Shown: positions 32,440 to 42,985, counted from the first letter of the stretch. The stretch is DNA of 64,000 nucleotides from Polynucleobacter acidiphobus (GCF_003065385.1 NZ_CP023277.1:1018829-1082828), one strand, 5' to 3'. Notes: a model not told the origin generated them from the letters alone. Made by a program: numbers and translations.

Positions 32440-32505
32440 CCCAACCTTTTGGATTTAATAATCACTAGATTATTAGTATGGATTTGGTTTGTGAAGAAGG
32501 TTGGG
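32440..32505. repeat. Nested inverted repeats downstream of the thioredoxin-like gene
   Basis: Outer 9-bp arms CCCAACCTT (32440-32448) and AAGGTTGGG (32497-32505) enclose an inner 8-bp hairpin TAATAATC-ACTA-GATTATTA (32456-32475). Lies 53 bp beyond the stop of the minus-strand gene at 32558. No T tract follows, so it is not a standard intrinsic terminator. Function unknown. Confidence 0.5.
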
Positions 32506-32557
32506 CCTAAACGTTTGTAATCACAATGGAAGTAGTACGTATGTATTACTTGATTAT

Positions 32558-33040
32558 TTACTGCGCCTTCGCAAAGCGCTTGAGATCCGCATACTCCTCT
32601 GGGAATATTTCTCCTACTTCGCGATAGATTACTTTGTTGTTCCTATCAAGAATAATGAGGATGGGTATGCCTTTCACCTTCCCCATTGATTTTTGTAGCT
32701 CTGGGGTCATCATTGCTGCTGGGAAGCTGTACTTATTGCTTTCCATGTATTGCTTAGCAAGCAACGGGTTCTTGTCAATCGAGATCGTAATCACGTTCAG
32801 TGAATTGGGTGGCAACTCTTTAAAGAGTTTTTCTAGATAGGCATTTTGCTTCTTACAAAATGGGCACCAGGTAGCCCAAACCTGGATTAAGGTGTTCTTG
32901 GTGTTGTTGGCCGGTATGGCATACGGTGTGCTATTCAGTGTTTGCAGTTGCCCTAACTCAATGGTTTGACCAACCGTCAGTGCTAGAGCCATACCCGGCA
33001 GTAGCATGAGGCACACAATCAGGAGTTTGAAGATTCTCAT
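32558..33040 (-). CDS. Periplasmic TlpA/thioredoxin-like protein
   Basis: 160 residues: a signal peptide (about 1-20, cleaving after ALA) and a thioredoxin fold with the redox motif WCPFC (Cys 59 and 62) and a cis-Pro region GIPILIILD. The TlpA/ResA class reduces periplasmic disulfides, often for cytochrome c or copper-site maturation. It is a lone gene between ffs and the divergent WYL regulator, so its client is unknown. Confidence 0.85.
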   Translation of the reverse strand: MRIFKLLIVCLMLLPGMALALTVGQTIELGQLQTLNSTPYAIPANNTKNTLIQVWATWCPFCKKQNAYLEKLFKELPPNSLNVITISIDKNPLLAKQYMESNKYSFPAAMMTPELQKSMGKVKGIPILIILDRNNKVIYREVGEIFPEEYADLKRFAKAQ

Positions 33041-33170
33041 ACCCCAATGCTAACTGAAGTACTTGGGATCAGGGGCTAGTTTTGAACCTCATTGACTTGC
33101 CTTGGGCTGGCTCATATAGTGAGCCTTTTATGGCCCATGCTGTTACCTATTTTGTTAGGAGAGATTGCTC

Positions 33171-34148
33171 ATGAGCGATATGGAGCGCTTGCACAAGATT
33201 AAGTACATGATCCAGAGTCGGGGCTGCGTGCCGATTGAGGATTTCTTAAGCGGCTTAGAAATCTCTCGCGCAACCTTCAAACGCGATCTTGACTACCTTC
33301 GAGATCGTATGAACGCACCAATTATCTACGACCGCGCCATGGGCGGCTATCGCTTTGATAAGCCCAACGCTGGAGATAAGTTTGAGTTACCCGGCCTGTG
33401 GTTTTCTGAAAAAGAGGCGACTGCCCTCGTTCTCATGCAACATCTCTTATCCAATCTGGACACGAATGGCTTATTGAGTCCGCACATTGCCCCACTCATG
33501 AACATCATCGATGGAATTTTGGGTCAGTCTGAGATCTCTGCTAAAGAGTTGCGCAAACGTATTAAGGTGTTTGGTATGTCAGCCCGTAAGAATGTGCTCG
33601 AGAACTTTGAAGAGGTCGGCATCTCACTCTTAAAGCGCCAGCGCTTACATCTGTCCTATTACTCCAAGGGTAAGGATGAATCAACCGAGCGTGATGTATC
33701 ACCGCAGCGCTTAATTTTCTATCGGGACAACTGGTACCTCGATGCGTATTGCCATCTACGTAAAGGCCTGCGAAGTTTTGCAATGGATGGGATTCAATCA
33801 GCACGAGTTCTCGATGAAAAGGCGCTTGAGGTTCCTGAGAAAGAATTACAAGAGAACTTTGCTGAGAGTTATGGCATCTTCTCTGGCAAAGCTACACAAC
33901 GCGCCAAATTACGCTTTACCCCTGAGAAAGCCCGATGGGTTGCTGCAGAGACCTGGCATGGCCAGCAAGTAAGTAGCTTCGATAAAGAAGGTAATTACTT
34001 CCTTGAGTTTGATTACAACCAAGATCCGGAACTCATCATGGAGATCATGAAGCATGGGGATAGTGTTGAGGTATTGGCACCTGCCAGTTTACGTAAACGT
34101 GTTGCCGAGGAACTTCTAAAGGCCGCCAAGCGCTATCAATCATTGTGA
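33171..34148 (+). CDS. WYL-domain transcriptional regulator (YafY-like)
   Basis: 325 residues: an N-terminal winged helix-turn-helix of DeoR type (about 1-60, with SRATFKRDLDYLRD as recognition helix) and a WYL ligand-sensing domain (about 155-225, containing NWYLDAYC), then the C-terminal WCX extension. Such proteins sense nucleic acid or small ligands. The AGGAGAG just upstream sets the ATG at 33171. It is followed after 45 bp by two envelope genes on the same strand and may control them. Confidence 0.88.
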   Translation: MSDMERLHKIKYMIQSRGCVPIEDFLSGLEISRATFKRDLDYLRDRMNAPIIYDRAMGGYRFDKPNAGDKFELPGLWFSEKEATALVLMQHLLSNLDTNGLLSPHIAPLMNIIDGILGQSEISAKELRKRIKVFGMSARKNVLENFEEVGISLLKRQRLHLSYYSKGKDESTERDVSPQRLIFYRDNWYLDAYCHLRKGLRSFAMDGIQSARVLDEKALEVPEKELQENFAESYGIFSGKATQRAKLRFTPEKARWVAAETWHGQQVSSFDKEGNYFLEFDYNQDPELIMEIMKHGDSVEVLAPASLRKRVAEELLKAAKRYQSL

Positions 34149-34193
34149 TGCGCGCCATCTCACCATACAATGAATTATCCGAACGAGGTGAAT

Positions 34194-34547
34194 ATGATCA
34201 CAGTCATTAAACGAATCATTCTGAGCTGCTTATTATTAAATCTTGGTCTTGCCCATGCCCATCACGGCTGGTCTGAATACGACCAGACCAAGACCGTTAA
34301 GCTTACTGGCACGATTACCCAAAGCGGCTATGAACATCCACATGGAGTTATTAAGTTAAATGCCGATGGTAAGTCGTGGACCATCGTGCTGGCTCCACCC
34401 TTTCGGATGGAAAACCGGGGCTTGAGCAAGAGTGATATTGCTAACGGTTCACAAGTCACGGTTGAGGGCTATATCAATCGCAGCCAACCCGATGAGCTGC
34501 GTGCCGAGCGCATCACTGCTGGCTCTAAAACGGTTGAACTGCGTTAA
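34194..34547 (+). CDS. Periplasmic DUF6152-like protein with histidine-rich mature N-terminus
   Basis: 117 residues from the ATG at 34194, which GAGGTGAAT precedes; an ATG at 34170 is less likely. Signal peptide about 1-22 with a predicted cut after AHA, leaving HHGWSEYD at the mature N-terminus, followed by a small OB-like beta domain (LTGTITQSGYEHPHG, VEGYIN). This matches proteins annotated DUF6152. The free N-terminal His could bind copper as in CopC-like proteins; that is speculation. The stop overlaps the next start by one base. Confidence 0.75.
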   Translation: MITVIKRIILSCLLLNLGLAHAHHGWSEYDQTKTVKLTGTITQSGYEHPHGVIKLNADGKSWTIVLAPPFRMENRGLSKSDIANGSQVTVEGYINRSQPDELRAERITAGSKTVELR

Positions 34548-34993
34548 TGAGTAGTCCCATCATGGCCTTAGAGGGCTTATGGCTAGCCCAGGCCATGAAG
34601 TACTCGACTTGGCTCTACCCTACGGTTGAGACCATGCACATCTGGGGGATTGGCATGCTCTTTGGAAGTGTGGTCATCATGGATTTACGAGTCTTGGGAT
34701 TTGGCAGCAAACTCAGCATGTCGGATCTATCTCGTTTGGGGATCTTAGCGGCATTCGTCGGGTTTGGCCTAGCGGTTCTCACTGGATCGCTCCTGTTTAT
34801 TACTCAAGCCTCTGAGCTCATTGGTTCACGCTTATTTATTCTGAAGATGTGCCTTATCTTCTTGTTACTCGCCAATGCCATGATTCTGCGCATGCGCACA
34901 GTAACCAATGGCATCAGTAAATTACAAGCCCTTCTCTCACTCGCCGGTTGGGCGAGTGTCATTGGGATGGGGCGTTGGTTGGCTTATATCTAA
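34547..34993 (+). CDS. Four-helix inner-membrane protein (DUF6644-like)
   Basis: 148 residues with four predicted membrane helices (about 22-42, 62-82, 93-110, 125-145). The first helix region WLYPTVETMHIWGIGMLFG carries a His and the DLRVLGFG motif follows, a pattern seen in DUF6644-type and CopD-like membrane proteins. Translation is coupled to the preceding periplasmic protein (shared base at 34547), so the two probably work together. Function unknown. Confidence 0.72.
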   Translation: MSSPIMALEGLWLAQAMKYSTWLYPTVETMHIWGIGMLFGSVVIMDLRVLGFGSKLSMSDLSRLGILAAFVGFGLAVLTGSLLFITQASELIGSRLFILKMCLIFLLLANAMILRMRTVTNGISKLQALLSLAGWASVIGMGRWLAYI

Positions 34994-34999
34994 AGCTTG

Positions 35000-36067
35000 C
35001 TAGGTCGAGAGCTTCTGACGATTGGCCTCTAGGCGGCGATCCACCAGCGCTACCTGAGCATCAATTGCCGGATGACTCATGCCCTTTGATCTAGCAATGA
35101 GTTGCACCAACTTATCAGCGCGCTCAATATAAGGGGCACCATTCTGCAAAGCACGCGCTGCAGATGCAGGCCTTGAGAGTGACTGGGCTGCAGCGGCATA
35201 CTTCTCAAAGGGGACCAAGTCAGCTGGGTTGGAACCTAATTTGATACACAAATCGACCACAAAGTTATATACCGATTTGGATTCATCAAGGTTGGCGTGA
35301 ACAGCATCCTGAGTATTGCGCATGCCGTCGGCAGTCACGCAACGGTAATTACCTGCTAACAACATCGCCCACTTCGCTAAGGGCACAAATAAAGAATCAT
35401 GTACCTTCAATTTCACGGGTAGTTCAATGGGTCCCTCTGGAGTTACAAAGCGGGCATTGGCTACATCAGTTTCCAGCTGGCGCAAGACTTGGTTATATGC
35501 ATCATTGTTAAAGGTGGCGCATTTGAAGTTCGTTGGCAAGGTCACCTGCAGAACATTGGCTGGTTCGCCTGGTGGGCGAATCGCCTGAGGATCAGGGCTA
35601 TTTAATGTAACGTTGTTTGGATCAAAGGTATCCCACACGCGTGCGTCGGTATAAGCAGCCTCTAGCGCCTGGTAATCCAACCCAGGAATACGCTTCATGT
35701 ACGGCAATGGCGGCATGTTCATAATCGACATGCACGGTATTCCTGATTGACCGATCGCTGCCATGAGCTCACGCACACCGGGTGAGCGATATTGAGGCTC
35801 TTGCATGCATAGCCCTACCAAATCATATTGGCTCACGTCGACCGACTCTGCAGGTCCAGCACTTACCGAGCCTGGTAATTGTTGTGAGTTGAGCAGAACT
35901 GGCTCAGCACGCCCTCGAATGGGTAAGCGAACCTTAAATCCTTCCGCATTGATGAGTTTTGCCTCTTCGGGCAAACACACCAAGTGAATGTGATGACCAC
36001 CATAGAGTAATTTAGATGCTAAGAGAGAGCCATAAGAGGCTCCTAGTAATAAGATTTTGTAAGGCAT
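35000..36067 (-). CDS. NAD(P)-binding dehydrogenase, ketopantoate-reductase (PanE/ApbA)-like
   Basis: 355 residues with an N-terminal Rossmann domain (ILLLGASYGSLLASKLL, about 5-21) and a C-terminal helical domain, the layout of 2-dehydropantoate 2-reductase-like enzymes. The glycine motif is GASYGS instead of the usual GxGxxG and the protein is longer than PanE (about 300), so a different substrate is likely. It is 6 bp after parC on the same strand and may simply share its transcript. Exact reaction not assigned. Confidence 0.62.
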   Translation of the reverse strand: MPYKILLLGASYGSLLASKLLYGGHHIHLVCLPEEAKLINAEGFKVRLPIRGRAEPVLLNSQQLPGSVSAGPAESVDVSQYDLVGLCMQEPQYRSPGVRELMAAIGQSGIPCMSIMNMPPLPYMKRIPGLDYQALEAAYTDARVWDTFDPNNVTLNSPDPQAIRPPGEPANVLQVTLPTNFKCATFNNDAYNQVLRQLETDVANARFVTPEGPIELPVKLKVHDSLFVPLAKWAMLLAGNYRCVTADGMRNTQDAVHANLDESKSVYNFVVDLCIKLGSNPADLVPFEKYAAAAQSLSRPASAARALQNGAPYIERADKLVQLIARSKGMSHPAIDAQVALVDRRLEANRQKLST

Positions 36068-36073
36068 AGTTTC

Positions 36074-38452
36074 TTAGTTAAGAATTGCTTTTAGTCGTGC
36101 TTCTTTGAGTCGCGGATCCACTAAATGACCTTTACGGGCACGGTTACCAGCAAAGCCCTTCAATGTTTTAGCGTCAAGCAGTGTATCAGTGGGTTTACCA
36201 GCGCGTCCTGACCCGCTGTAACTTATCCCTGCTGAGCCAAAGGTAATTGCGCAACGCAAATGCTCTTTAGCATCCAGTCCCATCAAGATCACACCTTTAC
36301 CACCGGTGGGTAGACGTTTGAGCTCATCGAGCGGGAATACCAAGAGTCGACCGTTCTCCGATAAGCAAGCAACCTGGCGCATCCCCTCACTCACCTTCGC
36401 AGCACCCAGTGGTGCATCACCAGGGGTTTTCTTATCCAGACCCACAAAGGATTTACCTGCTTTATTACGAGTGATCATGTCAGCAACATTGGCCAAGAAC
36501 CCATTACCACCTTTGGTGGAGATTAGGACCAGATCATCGGCGTGACCTGCATAGTAAGCAACCATTTGCGAGCCTGGTGCAAGATTGACGTAACTTGTGA
36601 GGGGTGAGCCGTCGCCTCGCGCACCGGGTAACTCACTCACGGCAACTGTATAGACTCGACCATCACTACCAAAGCCAAGCATTTGATCAACGGTGCGGCA
36701 CTCAAAAGTATCGTAGAGCGCATCACCCGCTTTGAATGTGAACTGTTGAGGATCATGCTCATGACCCTGACGGACTCGCACCCATCCCTTTTGGGATACG
36801 ATCACGGTCACTGGCTCATCAATCACCTTCACCTCGGCCACTGCACGCTCGTCTTCTTTCATGAGGGTACGACGCGCATCACCAAACTCTTTAGCATCAC
36901 TCTCAATCTCTTTGATGATGTGCTTGCGCAATGCCGACTCGTTACTGAGTAGCTCATCGAGCTCCGCCTTTTGCCCTTTGAGCTCTTTGAGCTCCTGCTC
37001 AATCTTGATCCCCTCTAGGCGTGCTAACTGGCGCAAACGAATCTCTAAGATGTCTTCGGCTTGACGCTCGGTGAGCTTAAACGCCTTCATCAGATCGGGC
37101 TTTGGCTCATCACTGTTCCGTATTAATTGAATAACCTTATCAATGTTCAGAAAGACGATCTTGCGCCCTTCCAAGATATGCATCCGGTCTTTGACCTTCC
37201 CCAAGCGGTGCTGGGTACGTCGAGTGACGGTCTCGACTCGGAACTCAATCCATTCAGTGAGGATTTCTTTTAATCCTTTTTGACGGGGTCGGCCGTCATT
37301 GCCGATCATGACCAAATTAATCGAAGCATTTGACTCGAGTGAGGTATGTGCAAGGAGCAAGGTGATGAACTCACTCGGCTCCACATTCTTGCTCTTAGGC
37401 TCGAATACCAAACGTACCGGGGACTCACGACTCGACTCATCGCGCACACCATCTAAGACATTCAGAATGGTTTGCTTGAGATTATTTTGCTCGGTCGTGA
37501 GCGACTTCTTGCCCAGTTTCACCTTGGGGTTGGTGAGCTCCTCGATCTCTTGCAAGACTCGCTGTGCTGAGGTCGCGGGTGGTAACTCATTGACCACCAC
37601 CTGCCATTGCCCGCGTGCGAGCTCTTCAATCGTCCAGCGCGCCCGTACCTTGACCGAGCCACGCCCACCCTCATAGATTTGGGCGATCTCACTGGCTGGC
37701 GAGATGATTTGCCCACCCCCCGGAAAATCCGGGCCTGGGATGTGTTTGAGTAAATCGTCCAAACTGGTTTTGGGGGACTTCATGAGCGCTACCGCAGCGC
37801 TTGCCACCTCCCGCAAGTTATGCGATGGGATCTCGGTCGCCATACCCACGGCAATGCCCGAGGCGCCATTGAGCAAGACAAATGGCAGACGTGCTGGGAG
37901 TAGTTTTGGTTCTTTAAAGGAGCCGTCGTAGTTGGGCACAAAATCGATCGTGCCCTCATCAATCTCAGAGAGCAGCAGGCTCGCAATCTTGGTTAAGCGT
38001 GCTTCGGTATAGCGCATCGCCGCAGCCCCATCACCATCGCGTGAGCCAAAGTTACCTTGACCATCAATTAATGGGTAACGTAAGGAGAAATCCTGTGCCA
38101 AGCGCACCAAGGCATCGTAGGCCGATTGATCACCGTGCGGATGGAACTTACCTAAGACATCACCAACCACGCGCGCACTTTTGACAGGCTTCGCATCGGC
38201 ACGCAAGCCCATCTCGTTCATGGCAAACAGAATGCGGCGCTGCACGGGCTTTTGGCCATCAGCAACTTCGGGCAATGCACGCCCCTTAACCACACTGATG
38301 GCGTAATCAAGGTACGCGCGCTCAGCGTAGACGCCTAAGGATAAGAACTCCTCAGGATTGGTATTAGCCTTAGGCCGCTCTTGCGTAAAGAGATCCCCCT
38401 GCTCAGGAATTGCTTTCTTATTGTTAGTCGATGCGGGTTTCTTAGTCGCCAT
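36074..38452 (-). CDS. parC: DNA topoisomerase IV subunit A
   Basis: Decatenates daughter chromosomes with ParE. 792 residues from the ATG at 38452; an upstream extension to 38503 overlaps parE and is rejected. The active-site Tyr lies in [10 protein letters not shown], with the quinolone-resistance-type region [17 protein letters not shown] before it and a C-terminal beta-pinwheel. It follows parE by 8 bp on the same strand. Confidence 0.95.
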   Translation of the reverse strand: MATKKPASTNNKKAIPEQGDLFTQERPKANTNPEEFLSLGVYAERAYLDYAISVVKGRALPEVADGQKPVQRRILFAMNEMGLRADAKPVKSARVVGDVLGKFHPHGDQSAYDALVRLAQDFSLRYPLIDGQGNFGSRDGDGAAAMRYTEARLTKIASLLLSEIDEGTIDFVPNYDGSFKEPKLLPARLPFVLLNGASGIAVGMATEIPSHNLREVASAAVALMKSPKTSLDDLLKHIPGPDFPGGGQIISPASEIAQIYEGGRGSVKVRARWTIEELARGQWQVVVNELPPATSAQRVLQEIEELTNPKVKLGKKSLTTEQNNLKQTILNVLDGVRDESSRESPVRLVFEPKSKNVEPSEFITLLLAHTSLESNASINLVMIGNDGRPRQKGLKEILTEWIEFRVETVTRRTQHRLGKVKDRMHILEGRKIVFLNIDKVIQLIRNSDEPKPDLMKAFKLTERQAEDILEIRLRQLARLEGIKIEQELKELKGQKAELDELLSNESALRKHIIKEIESDAKEFGDARRTLMKEDERAVAEVKVIDEPVTVIVSQKGWVRVRQGHEHDPQQFTFKAGDALYDTFECRTVDQMLGFGSDGRVYTVAVSELPGARGDGSPLTSYVNLAPGSQMVAYYAGHADDLVLISTKGGNGFLANVADMITRNKAGKSFVGLDKKTPGDAPLGAAKVSEGMRQVACLSENGRLLVFPLDELKRLPTGGKGVILMGLDAKEHLRCAITFGSAGISYSGSGRAGKPTDTLLDAKTLKGFAGNRARKGHLVDPRLKEARLKAILN

Positions 38453-38460
38453 GCTGTGTC

Positions 38461-40449
38461 CTAAATGTCGGCTTCTACTTCGTTGCCGCGCTCTTCTAAC
38501 CAATCACGGCGCGCACCAGATTCTGCCTTGCCCATCAGCATATCCATGGTCTTAATGGTCTCGCTCTCACTCATCTCGCCCAAGGTGACTGGTAGGAGAC
38601 GTCGGGTATCTGGATTCAGGGTGGTATCCCACAATTGCTCCGCACTCATCTCACCCAAGCCCTTAAAGCGCGAGATCTGCCATGCGCCCTCACGCACGCC
38701 ATCTTTGCGAAGCTTATCCTCAATGGCAATCAGTTCGCCCTCATCGAGTGCGTAGATCTTCTGTGCAGGTTTCTTGCCTCGTGCAGGTGCATCAACGCGA
38801 TACAGTGGTGGTCGCGCAATATAGACATGACCGTTCTCCACCAAGCGTGGGAAATGTTTATAAAAAAGTGTGAGTAACAGCACCTGAATATGCGAGCCAT
38901 CCACATCGGCATCGGACAGTATGCAAATCTTGCCGTAGCGTAGGTTCCCTAAGTTGGGCTCATCATTAGGCCCGTGGGGATCAACCCCAATCGCTACTGC
39001 AATATCGTGTACTTCATTATTGGCAAAGAGCCGATCGCGCTCGGTCTCCCAAGTATTAAGTACCTTCCCTCGCAAGGGCAGAATCGCTTGGTACTCTTTG
39101 TTACGCCCCATCTTCGCTGAACCACCAGCGGAGTCACCCTCCACCAAAAAGATCTCATTTAAGAGAATGTCTTCACTCTCACAGTCGGTGAGCTTGCCAG
39201 GTAGCACTGCCACACCCGAGGATTTTTTCTTTTCCACCTTTTGCCCAGCGCGGGTGCGCGCTTGTGCTTGCTTAATCACGAGCTCTGCAAGTGCTTTGCC
39301 GTAATCCACGTGCTGATTGAGCCAGAGCTCAAGAGCGGACTTCACAAATCCAGAGACCAAGCGCACCGCATCGCGGGAGTTCAGGCGCTCTTTAATCTGC
39401 CCCTGAAATTGAGGATCCAATACCTTGGCAGACAAAATGAACGAAGCCCGAGCAAAGACGTCTTCGGGCATGAGCTTCACACCCTTAGGTTGCAAGGCGT
39501 GGATCTCAACAAAACTTTTAACCGCATTAAAGAGTCCTTCGCGCAAACCGCTCTCATGGGTTCCACCGGCTGGGGTTGGAATGAGGTTCACGTAACTCTC
39601 ACGCACCGGTGCACCGTCTTCGGTCCAACTCACCACCCAAGCGGCGCCCTCACCTTCGGCAAAGGCTTCCTCATCGCCTGTTCCACTGGCGTAATGCTCG
39701 CCCTCAAACGCAGGAATCACTGGGGCGCTATGGCCGCCTTGTGCCAAGGCCTCATCAAGATAGCCTTTCAATCCTTGGGTATAGAGCCACGATTGGCTTT
39801 GACCGTTTTTCTCATGCACGAGCGTGACCTTGACACCCGGTAAAAGCACTGCCTTGGAGCGCAACAGGCGCTCAAGATCAGCCATGGGAATGGTGGCGCT
39901 ATCAAAGTACTTCGGGTTAGGCCAGACACGCACTTTAGTACCATGTGCTTTATCGCCCTTGCTGGCCGCTTTGGATTTAAGTTTCTCGATTACATCACCA
40001 TCAGCAAAGGTGATGTTGGAAACCTGTTGCTCACGCCATACCGTCACCTCGAGACGTTTAGCGAGCGCGTTCGTGACCGACACACCAACCCCATGTAAGC
40101 CGCCAGAGAATGCATACGCACCTCCACTGCCCTTTTCAAACTTACCACCGGCATGCAATTGGGTGAACACGATTTCAACGACGGGTTTTTTCTCTTGGGG
40201 GTGCATGCCCACGGGAATACCGCGACCATCATCTTCCACACTCACACTGCCATCGGTGTGTAAGGTCACCACTACTTCTTTACCGTAACCACCGAGTGCT
40301 TCGTCAGAGGCGTTATCCAAGACCTCCTGAATGATATGCAGGGGATTATCGGTACGGGTGTACATGCCCGGGCGCTGACGCACCGGCTCTAAGCCTTTTA
40401 AGACCTTGATGGAGGATTCGCTGTATTGGGATGGTTTACGGGTTGCCAT
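38461..40449 (-). CDS. parE: DNA topoisomerase IV subunit B
   Basis: ATPase subunit of topoisomerase IV. 662 residues: GHKL ATP site ([12 protein letters not shown] near 46-57, [22 protein letters not shown]), transducer domain, and Toprim ([19 protein letters not shown]) with the C-terminal RFKGLGEMS. The start is the ATG at 40449; the CoA-transferase gene begins 60 bp away on the other strand. Confidence 0.96.
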   Translation of the reverse strand: MATRKPSQYSESSIKVLKGLEPVRQRPGMYTRTDNPLHIIQEVLDNASDEALGGYGKEVVVTLHTDGSVSVEDDGRGIPVGMHPQEKKPVVEIVFTQLHAGGKFEKGSGGAYAFSGGLHGVGVSVTNALAKRLEVTVWREQQVSNITFADGDVIEKLKSKAASKGDKAHGTKVRVWPNPKYFDSATIPMADLERLLRSKAVLLPGVKVTLVHEKNGQSQSWLYTQGLKGYLDEALAQGGHSAPVIPAFEGEHYASGTGDEEAFAEGEGAAWVVSWTEDGAPVRESYVNLIPTPAGGTHESGLREGLFNAVKSFVEIHALQPKGVKLMPEDVFARASFILSAKVLDPQFQGQIKERLNSRDAVRLVSGFVKSALELWLNQHVDYGKALAELVIKQAQARTRAGQKVEKKKSSGVAVLPGKLTDCESEDILLNEIFLVEGDSAGGSAKMGRNKEYQAILPLRGKVLNTWETERDRLFANNEVHDIAVAIGVDPHGPNDEPNLGNLRYGKICILSDADVDGSHIQVLLLTLFYKHFPRLVENGHVYIARPPLYRVDAPARGKKPAQKIYALDEGELIAIEDKLRKDGVREGAWQISRFKGLGEMSAEQLWDTTLNPDTRRLLPVTLGEMSESETIKTMDMLMGKAESGARRDWLEERGNEVEADI

Positions 40450-40508
40450 GCGCAGAAATTGTAGTCATATCCCAAAGGCGGGTGACAAAAGCGTGGGAGA
40501 ATAAGCCC

Positions 40509-41726
40509 ATGGGAGCCTTAAGTCATATTCGAGTACTAGATCTTAGCCGGGTATTAGCCGGTCCGTGGTGTGCTCAGAACTTAGCTGATTTGGGTGCGCA
40601 AGTGATTAAAGTGGAGCGCCCGGGCGCAGGTGACGATACCCGTCATTGGGGCCCTCCCTTTGCTAAAGACTCGAATGGTCAAGACACCACCGAGTCGGCG
40701 TATTACATCTCGATTAATCGTAATAAGAAATCCATCACGCTCGATATCAGCACCCCCGAGGGTCAAGCGATTGTGCGCGATCTGGTCAAGACTTCCGATG
40801 TGGTGATCGAGAACTACAAGGTGGGTCAGCTAGCGAAGTACGGTCTTGACTATCAATCCTTATGTGCGATCAAGCCCAATCTCATTTATTGCTCGATCAC
40901 CGGCTTTGGTCAAACCGGTCCTTATCAACATCGCCCTGGCTATGACTTCATCTTGCAAGGCATGGGTGGCTTTATGAGCATTACCGGTGAAGCGGATCAT
41001 TTGCCGGGTGGTGGCCCTCAAAAGGCTGGGGTTGCGATCGTGGATTTATTCACAGGCATGTATGCCAGCTCAGCGATTCTTGCGGCGGTGATCCATCGCG
41101 ATCACAGCGGTGAAGGTCAATACATTGATATGGCTCTCCTCGATACTCAAGTAGCAATGCTTGCCAATATCTCCAGTAATTATTTATGCAGCGGGGTCTC
41201 ACCGCATCGCTGGGGTAATGCTCACCCCAATGTGGTGCCCTATCAAACCTTTCAGACCTCAGACAGTTGGATCATTGTGGCAGTCGGTAACGATAGTCAG
41301 TTCCGCAACTTCGTGAAAGTTGGTAACCGCGAGGCTCTTGCTGACGATCCGCGCTTTGCTACAAACCCAGCGCGCATTGAGCACCGCGCTGCACTAATCC
41401 CACTCTTAGCCGAGATGGTGAAAGAAAAGACCAAGGCACAATGGATTACTCTTTTGGAAGCAGCTGGGGTACCTTGTGGGCCCATTAATAATTTACTAGA
41501 AGTGTTTGAGAACGAGCAAGTGATCTCTCGTGGCATTGAGATGCGCGTGCCTCACCCAACTGCGGGCACCATGAAATTGGTCGCTAGCCCCATGCGTCTT
41601 TCTAAAACCCCGGTGGAGGTGCGCATGCCTCCCCCGCTGTTAGGACAACACACCGATGAGGTCTTGCACGAACTGGGTATGAGTGCCGCACAAATTAATG
41701 AACTGCATCAGAGAGGTATCGTATGA
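40509..41726 (+). CDS. Class III CoA-transferase (CaiB/BaiF family)
   Basis: Moves CoA between carboxylic acids. 405 residues from the ATG at 40509; the longer frame back to 40431 enters parE. Family marks: LSRVLAGPWCAQNLADLGA near the N-terminus, VIENYKVG, GFGQTGPY, and the likely catalytic Asp in GVAIVDLFTGMY (about 178). Its stop overlaps the MFS transporter start as ATGA, suggesting that the enzyme acts on an organic acid imported by that transporter. Substrate unknown. Confidence 0.9.
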   Translation: MGALSHIRVLDLSRVLAGPWCAQNLADLGAQVIKVERPGAGDDTRHWGPPFAKDSNGQDTTESAYYISINRNKKSITLDISTPEGQAIVRDLVKTSDVVIENYKVGQLAKYGLDYQSLCAIKPNLIYCSITGFGQTGPYQHRPGYDFILQGMGGFMSITGEADHLPGGGPQKAGVAIVDLFTGMYASSAILAAVIHRDHSGEGQYIDMALLDTQVAMLANISSNYLCSGVSPHRWGNAHPNVVPYQTFQTSDSWIIVAVGNDSQFRNFVKVGNREALADDPRFATNPARIEHRAALIPLLAEMVKEKTKAQWITLLEAAGVPCGPINNLLEVFENEQVISRGIEMRVPHPTAGTMKLVASPMRLSKTPVEVRMPPPLLGQHTDEVLHELGMSAAQINELHQRGIV

Positions 41727-42946
41727 CCCAGCGCGCACCCAGCCTATCGATGCTTCAAGTGCTGATCTTTGGCAGCCTAATGGTCACCCTCTCCATGGGG
41801 ATTCGTCATGGCTTTGGTTTATTTAATATGCCCATCACCTCCGCCAACGGTTGGGGCCGTGAGACCTTCGCATTAGCAATTGCGCTCCAGAACCTCATTT
41901 GGGGATTTGCTCAACCCGTTGCCGGCGCACTGGCCGATCGCTATGGTCCGTTCAAGATCATGATCCTGGGTGGATTCCTCTATGCCGTAGGTTTGATTGG
42001 GATGGCACTCACCAATGATCCATTGTTATTCCATGTGGCGGGCGGCTTATCGATTGGTATTGGTCTAGCAGCGACAACCTACAGCGTGGTGTACGGCATT
42101 ATTGGTCGCAATGTATCGCCCCAGAAACGCGTCTGGGCAATGGGGGTTACTGCAGCGGCGGGTTCTTTTGGTCAGTTTCTGATGATGCCGCTTGAGCAAG
42201 GCTTAATTACCAACTTTGGCGCCAACGAAGCGCTCATTTATTTAGGGCTCATGGCCTCACTCATGATCCCGATTGCATTTTTCTTACGCGAGAGTGGTTT
42301 TGCGCCCAATCAAGCCGGTGATCAAACCATTCGCCAGGCCCTGAACGAAGCCATTGGTAATCGCAACTTTCGTTTCTTGATGATGGGTTACTTTGTGTGC
42401 GGCTTTCAGGTGATCTTTATTTCGGTTCACCTCGCGCCCTATCTCAAGGATATGTCGGCGATCTATCCGGGCATCAACGGTGCGACGGTTGCCACCACTG
42501 CCTTGGCCTTAATTGGATTATTTAATGTAATTGGTACCTACTACGCAGGCGTCTTAGGTGCGCGCTTTCCTAAACGGTTTTTACTCTCGGGTATTTACTT
42601 CACACGCTCCCTAGCGATTGCTCTCTTTTTATTGTTGCCCCTCTCATCGATGAGCACCTATGTGTTTGCTGCTGTGATGGGGGTGCTATGGCTCTCGACC
42701 ATTCCGCTGACAAACGCGATCGTTGCTCAGATCTTTGGGGTCAAATACCTCACTATGCTCTCAGGGGTGGTGTTCTTCTCGCATCAATTGGGGAGCTTCT
42801 GTGGTGCCTACTTTGGTGGCTATTTATATGATCTCACCGGCTCCTATCAGATCGTATGGGGCATTGCCATGGCCCTGGGGGTCTTTGCCGGTCTGATTAA
42901 TTTACCAATCCGTGAAGAGCCCCTGCAGCGCACGGCAAGCGCCTAG
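41723..42946 (+). CDS. Major facilitator superfamily transporter (oxalate:formate-antiporter/MCT-like)
   Basis: 407 residues with about 12 predicted membrane helices and the MFS loop signature GALADRYGPFKIM between helices 2 and 3. The start RQGFGLF-like RHGFGLFNMPI and overall pattern resemble monocarboxylate carriers of the OFA group. Coupled by a 4-nt overlap to the CoA-transferase gene. The transported acid is unknown. Confidence 0.85.
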   Translation: MTQRAPSLSMLQVLIFGSLMVTLSMGIRHGFGLFNMPITSANGWGRETFALAIALQNLIWGFAQPVAGALADRYGPFKIMILGGFLYAVGLIGMALTNDPLLFHVAGGLSIGIGLAATTYSVVYGIIGRNVSPQKRVWAMGVTAAAGSFGQFLMMPLEQGLITNFGANEALIYLGLMASLMIPIAFFLRESGFAPNQAGDQTIRQALNEAIGNRNFRFLMMGYFVCGFQVIFISVHLAPYLKDMSAIYPGINGATVATTALALIGLFNVIGTYYAGVLGARFPKRFLLSGIYFTRSLAIALFLLLPLSSMSTYVFAAVMGVLWLSTIPLTNAIVAQIFGVKYLTMLSGVVFFSHQLGSFCGAYFGGYLYDLTGSYQIVWGIAMALGVFAGLINLPIREEPLQRTASA

Positions 42947-42985
42947 GGCATAGCGATCACCACCTGCTTTCGGTAGAATGCATTC

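Larger units (their letters stand above)
32243..32557. other. 315-bp stretch with no established gene
   Basis: Between ffs and the thioredoxin-like gene. It contains one short candidate ORF on the minus strand (32279-32431) and a nested inverted-repeat structure (32440-32505). I see no tRNA, no known riboswitch and no clear promoter pair. Confidence 0.6.

Noticed and set aside
39241-40288. Two long plus-strand open frames (200 and 154 codons) opposite parE
   Set aside because: They are antisense to a fully conserved parE, have no ribosome binding site or known motif, and follow from its codon usage.
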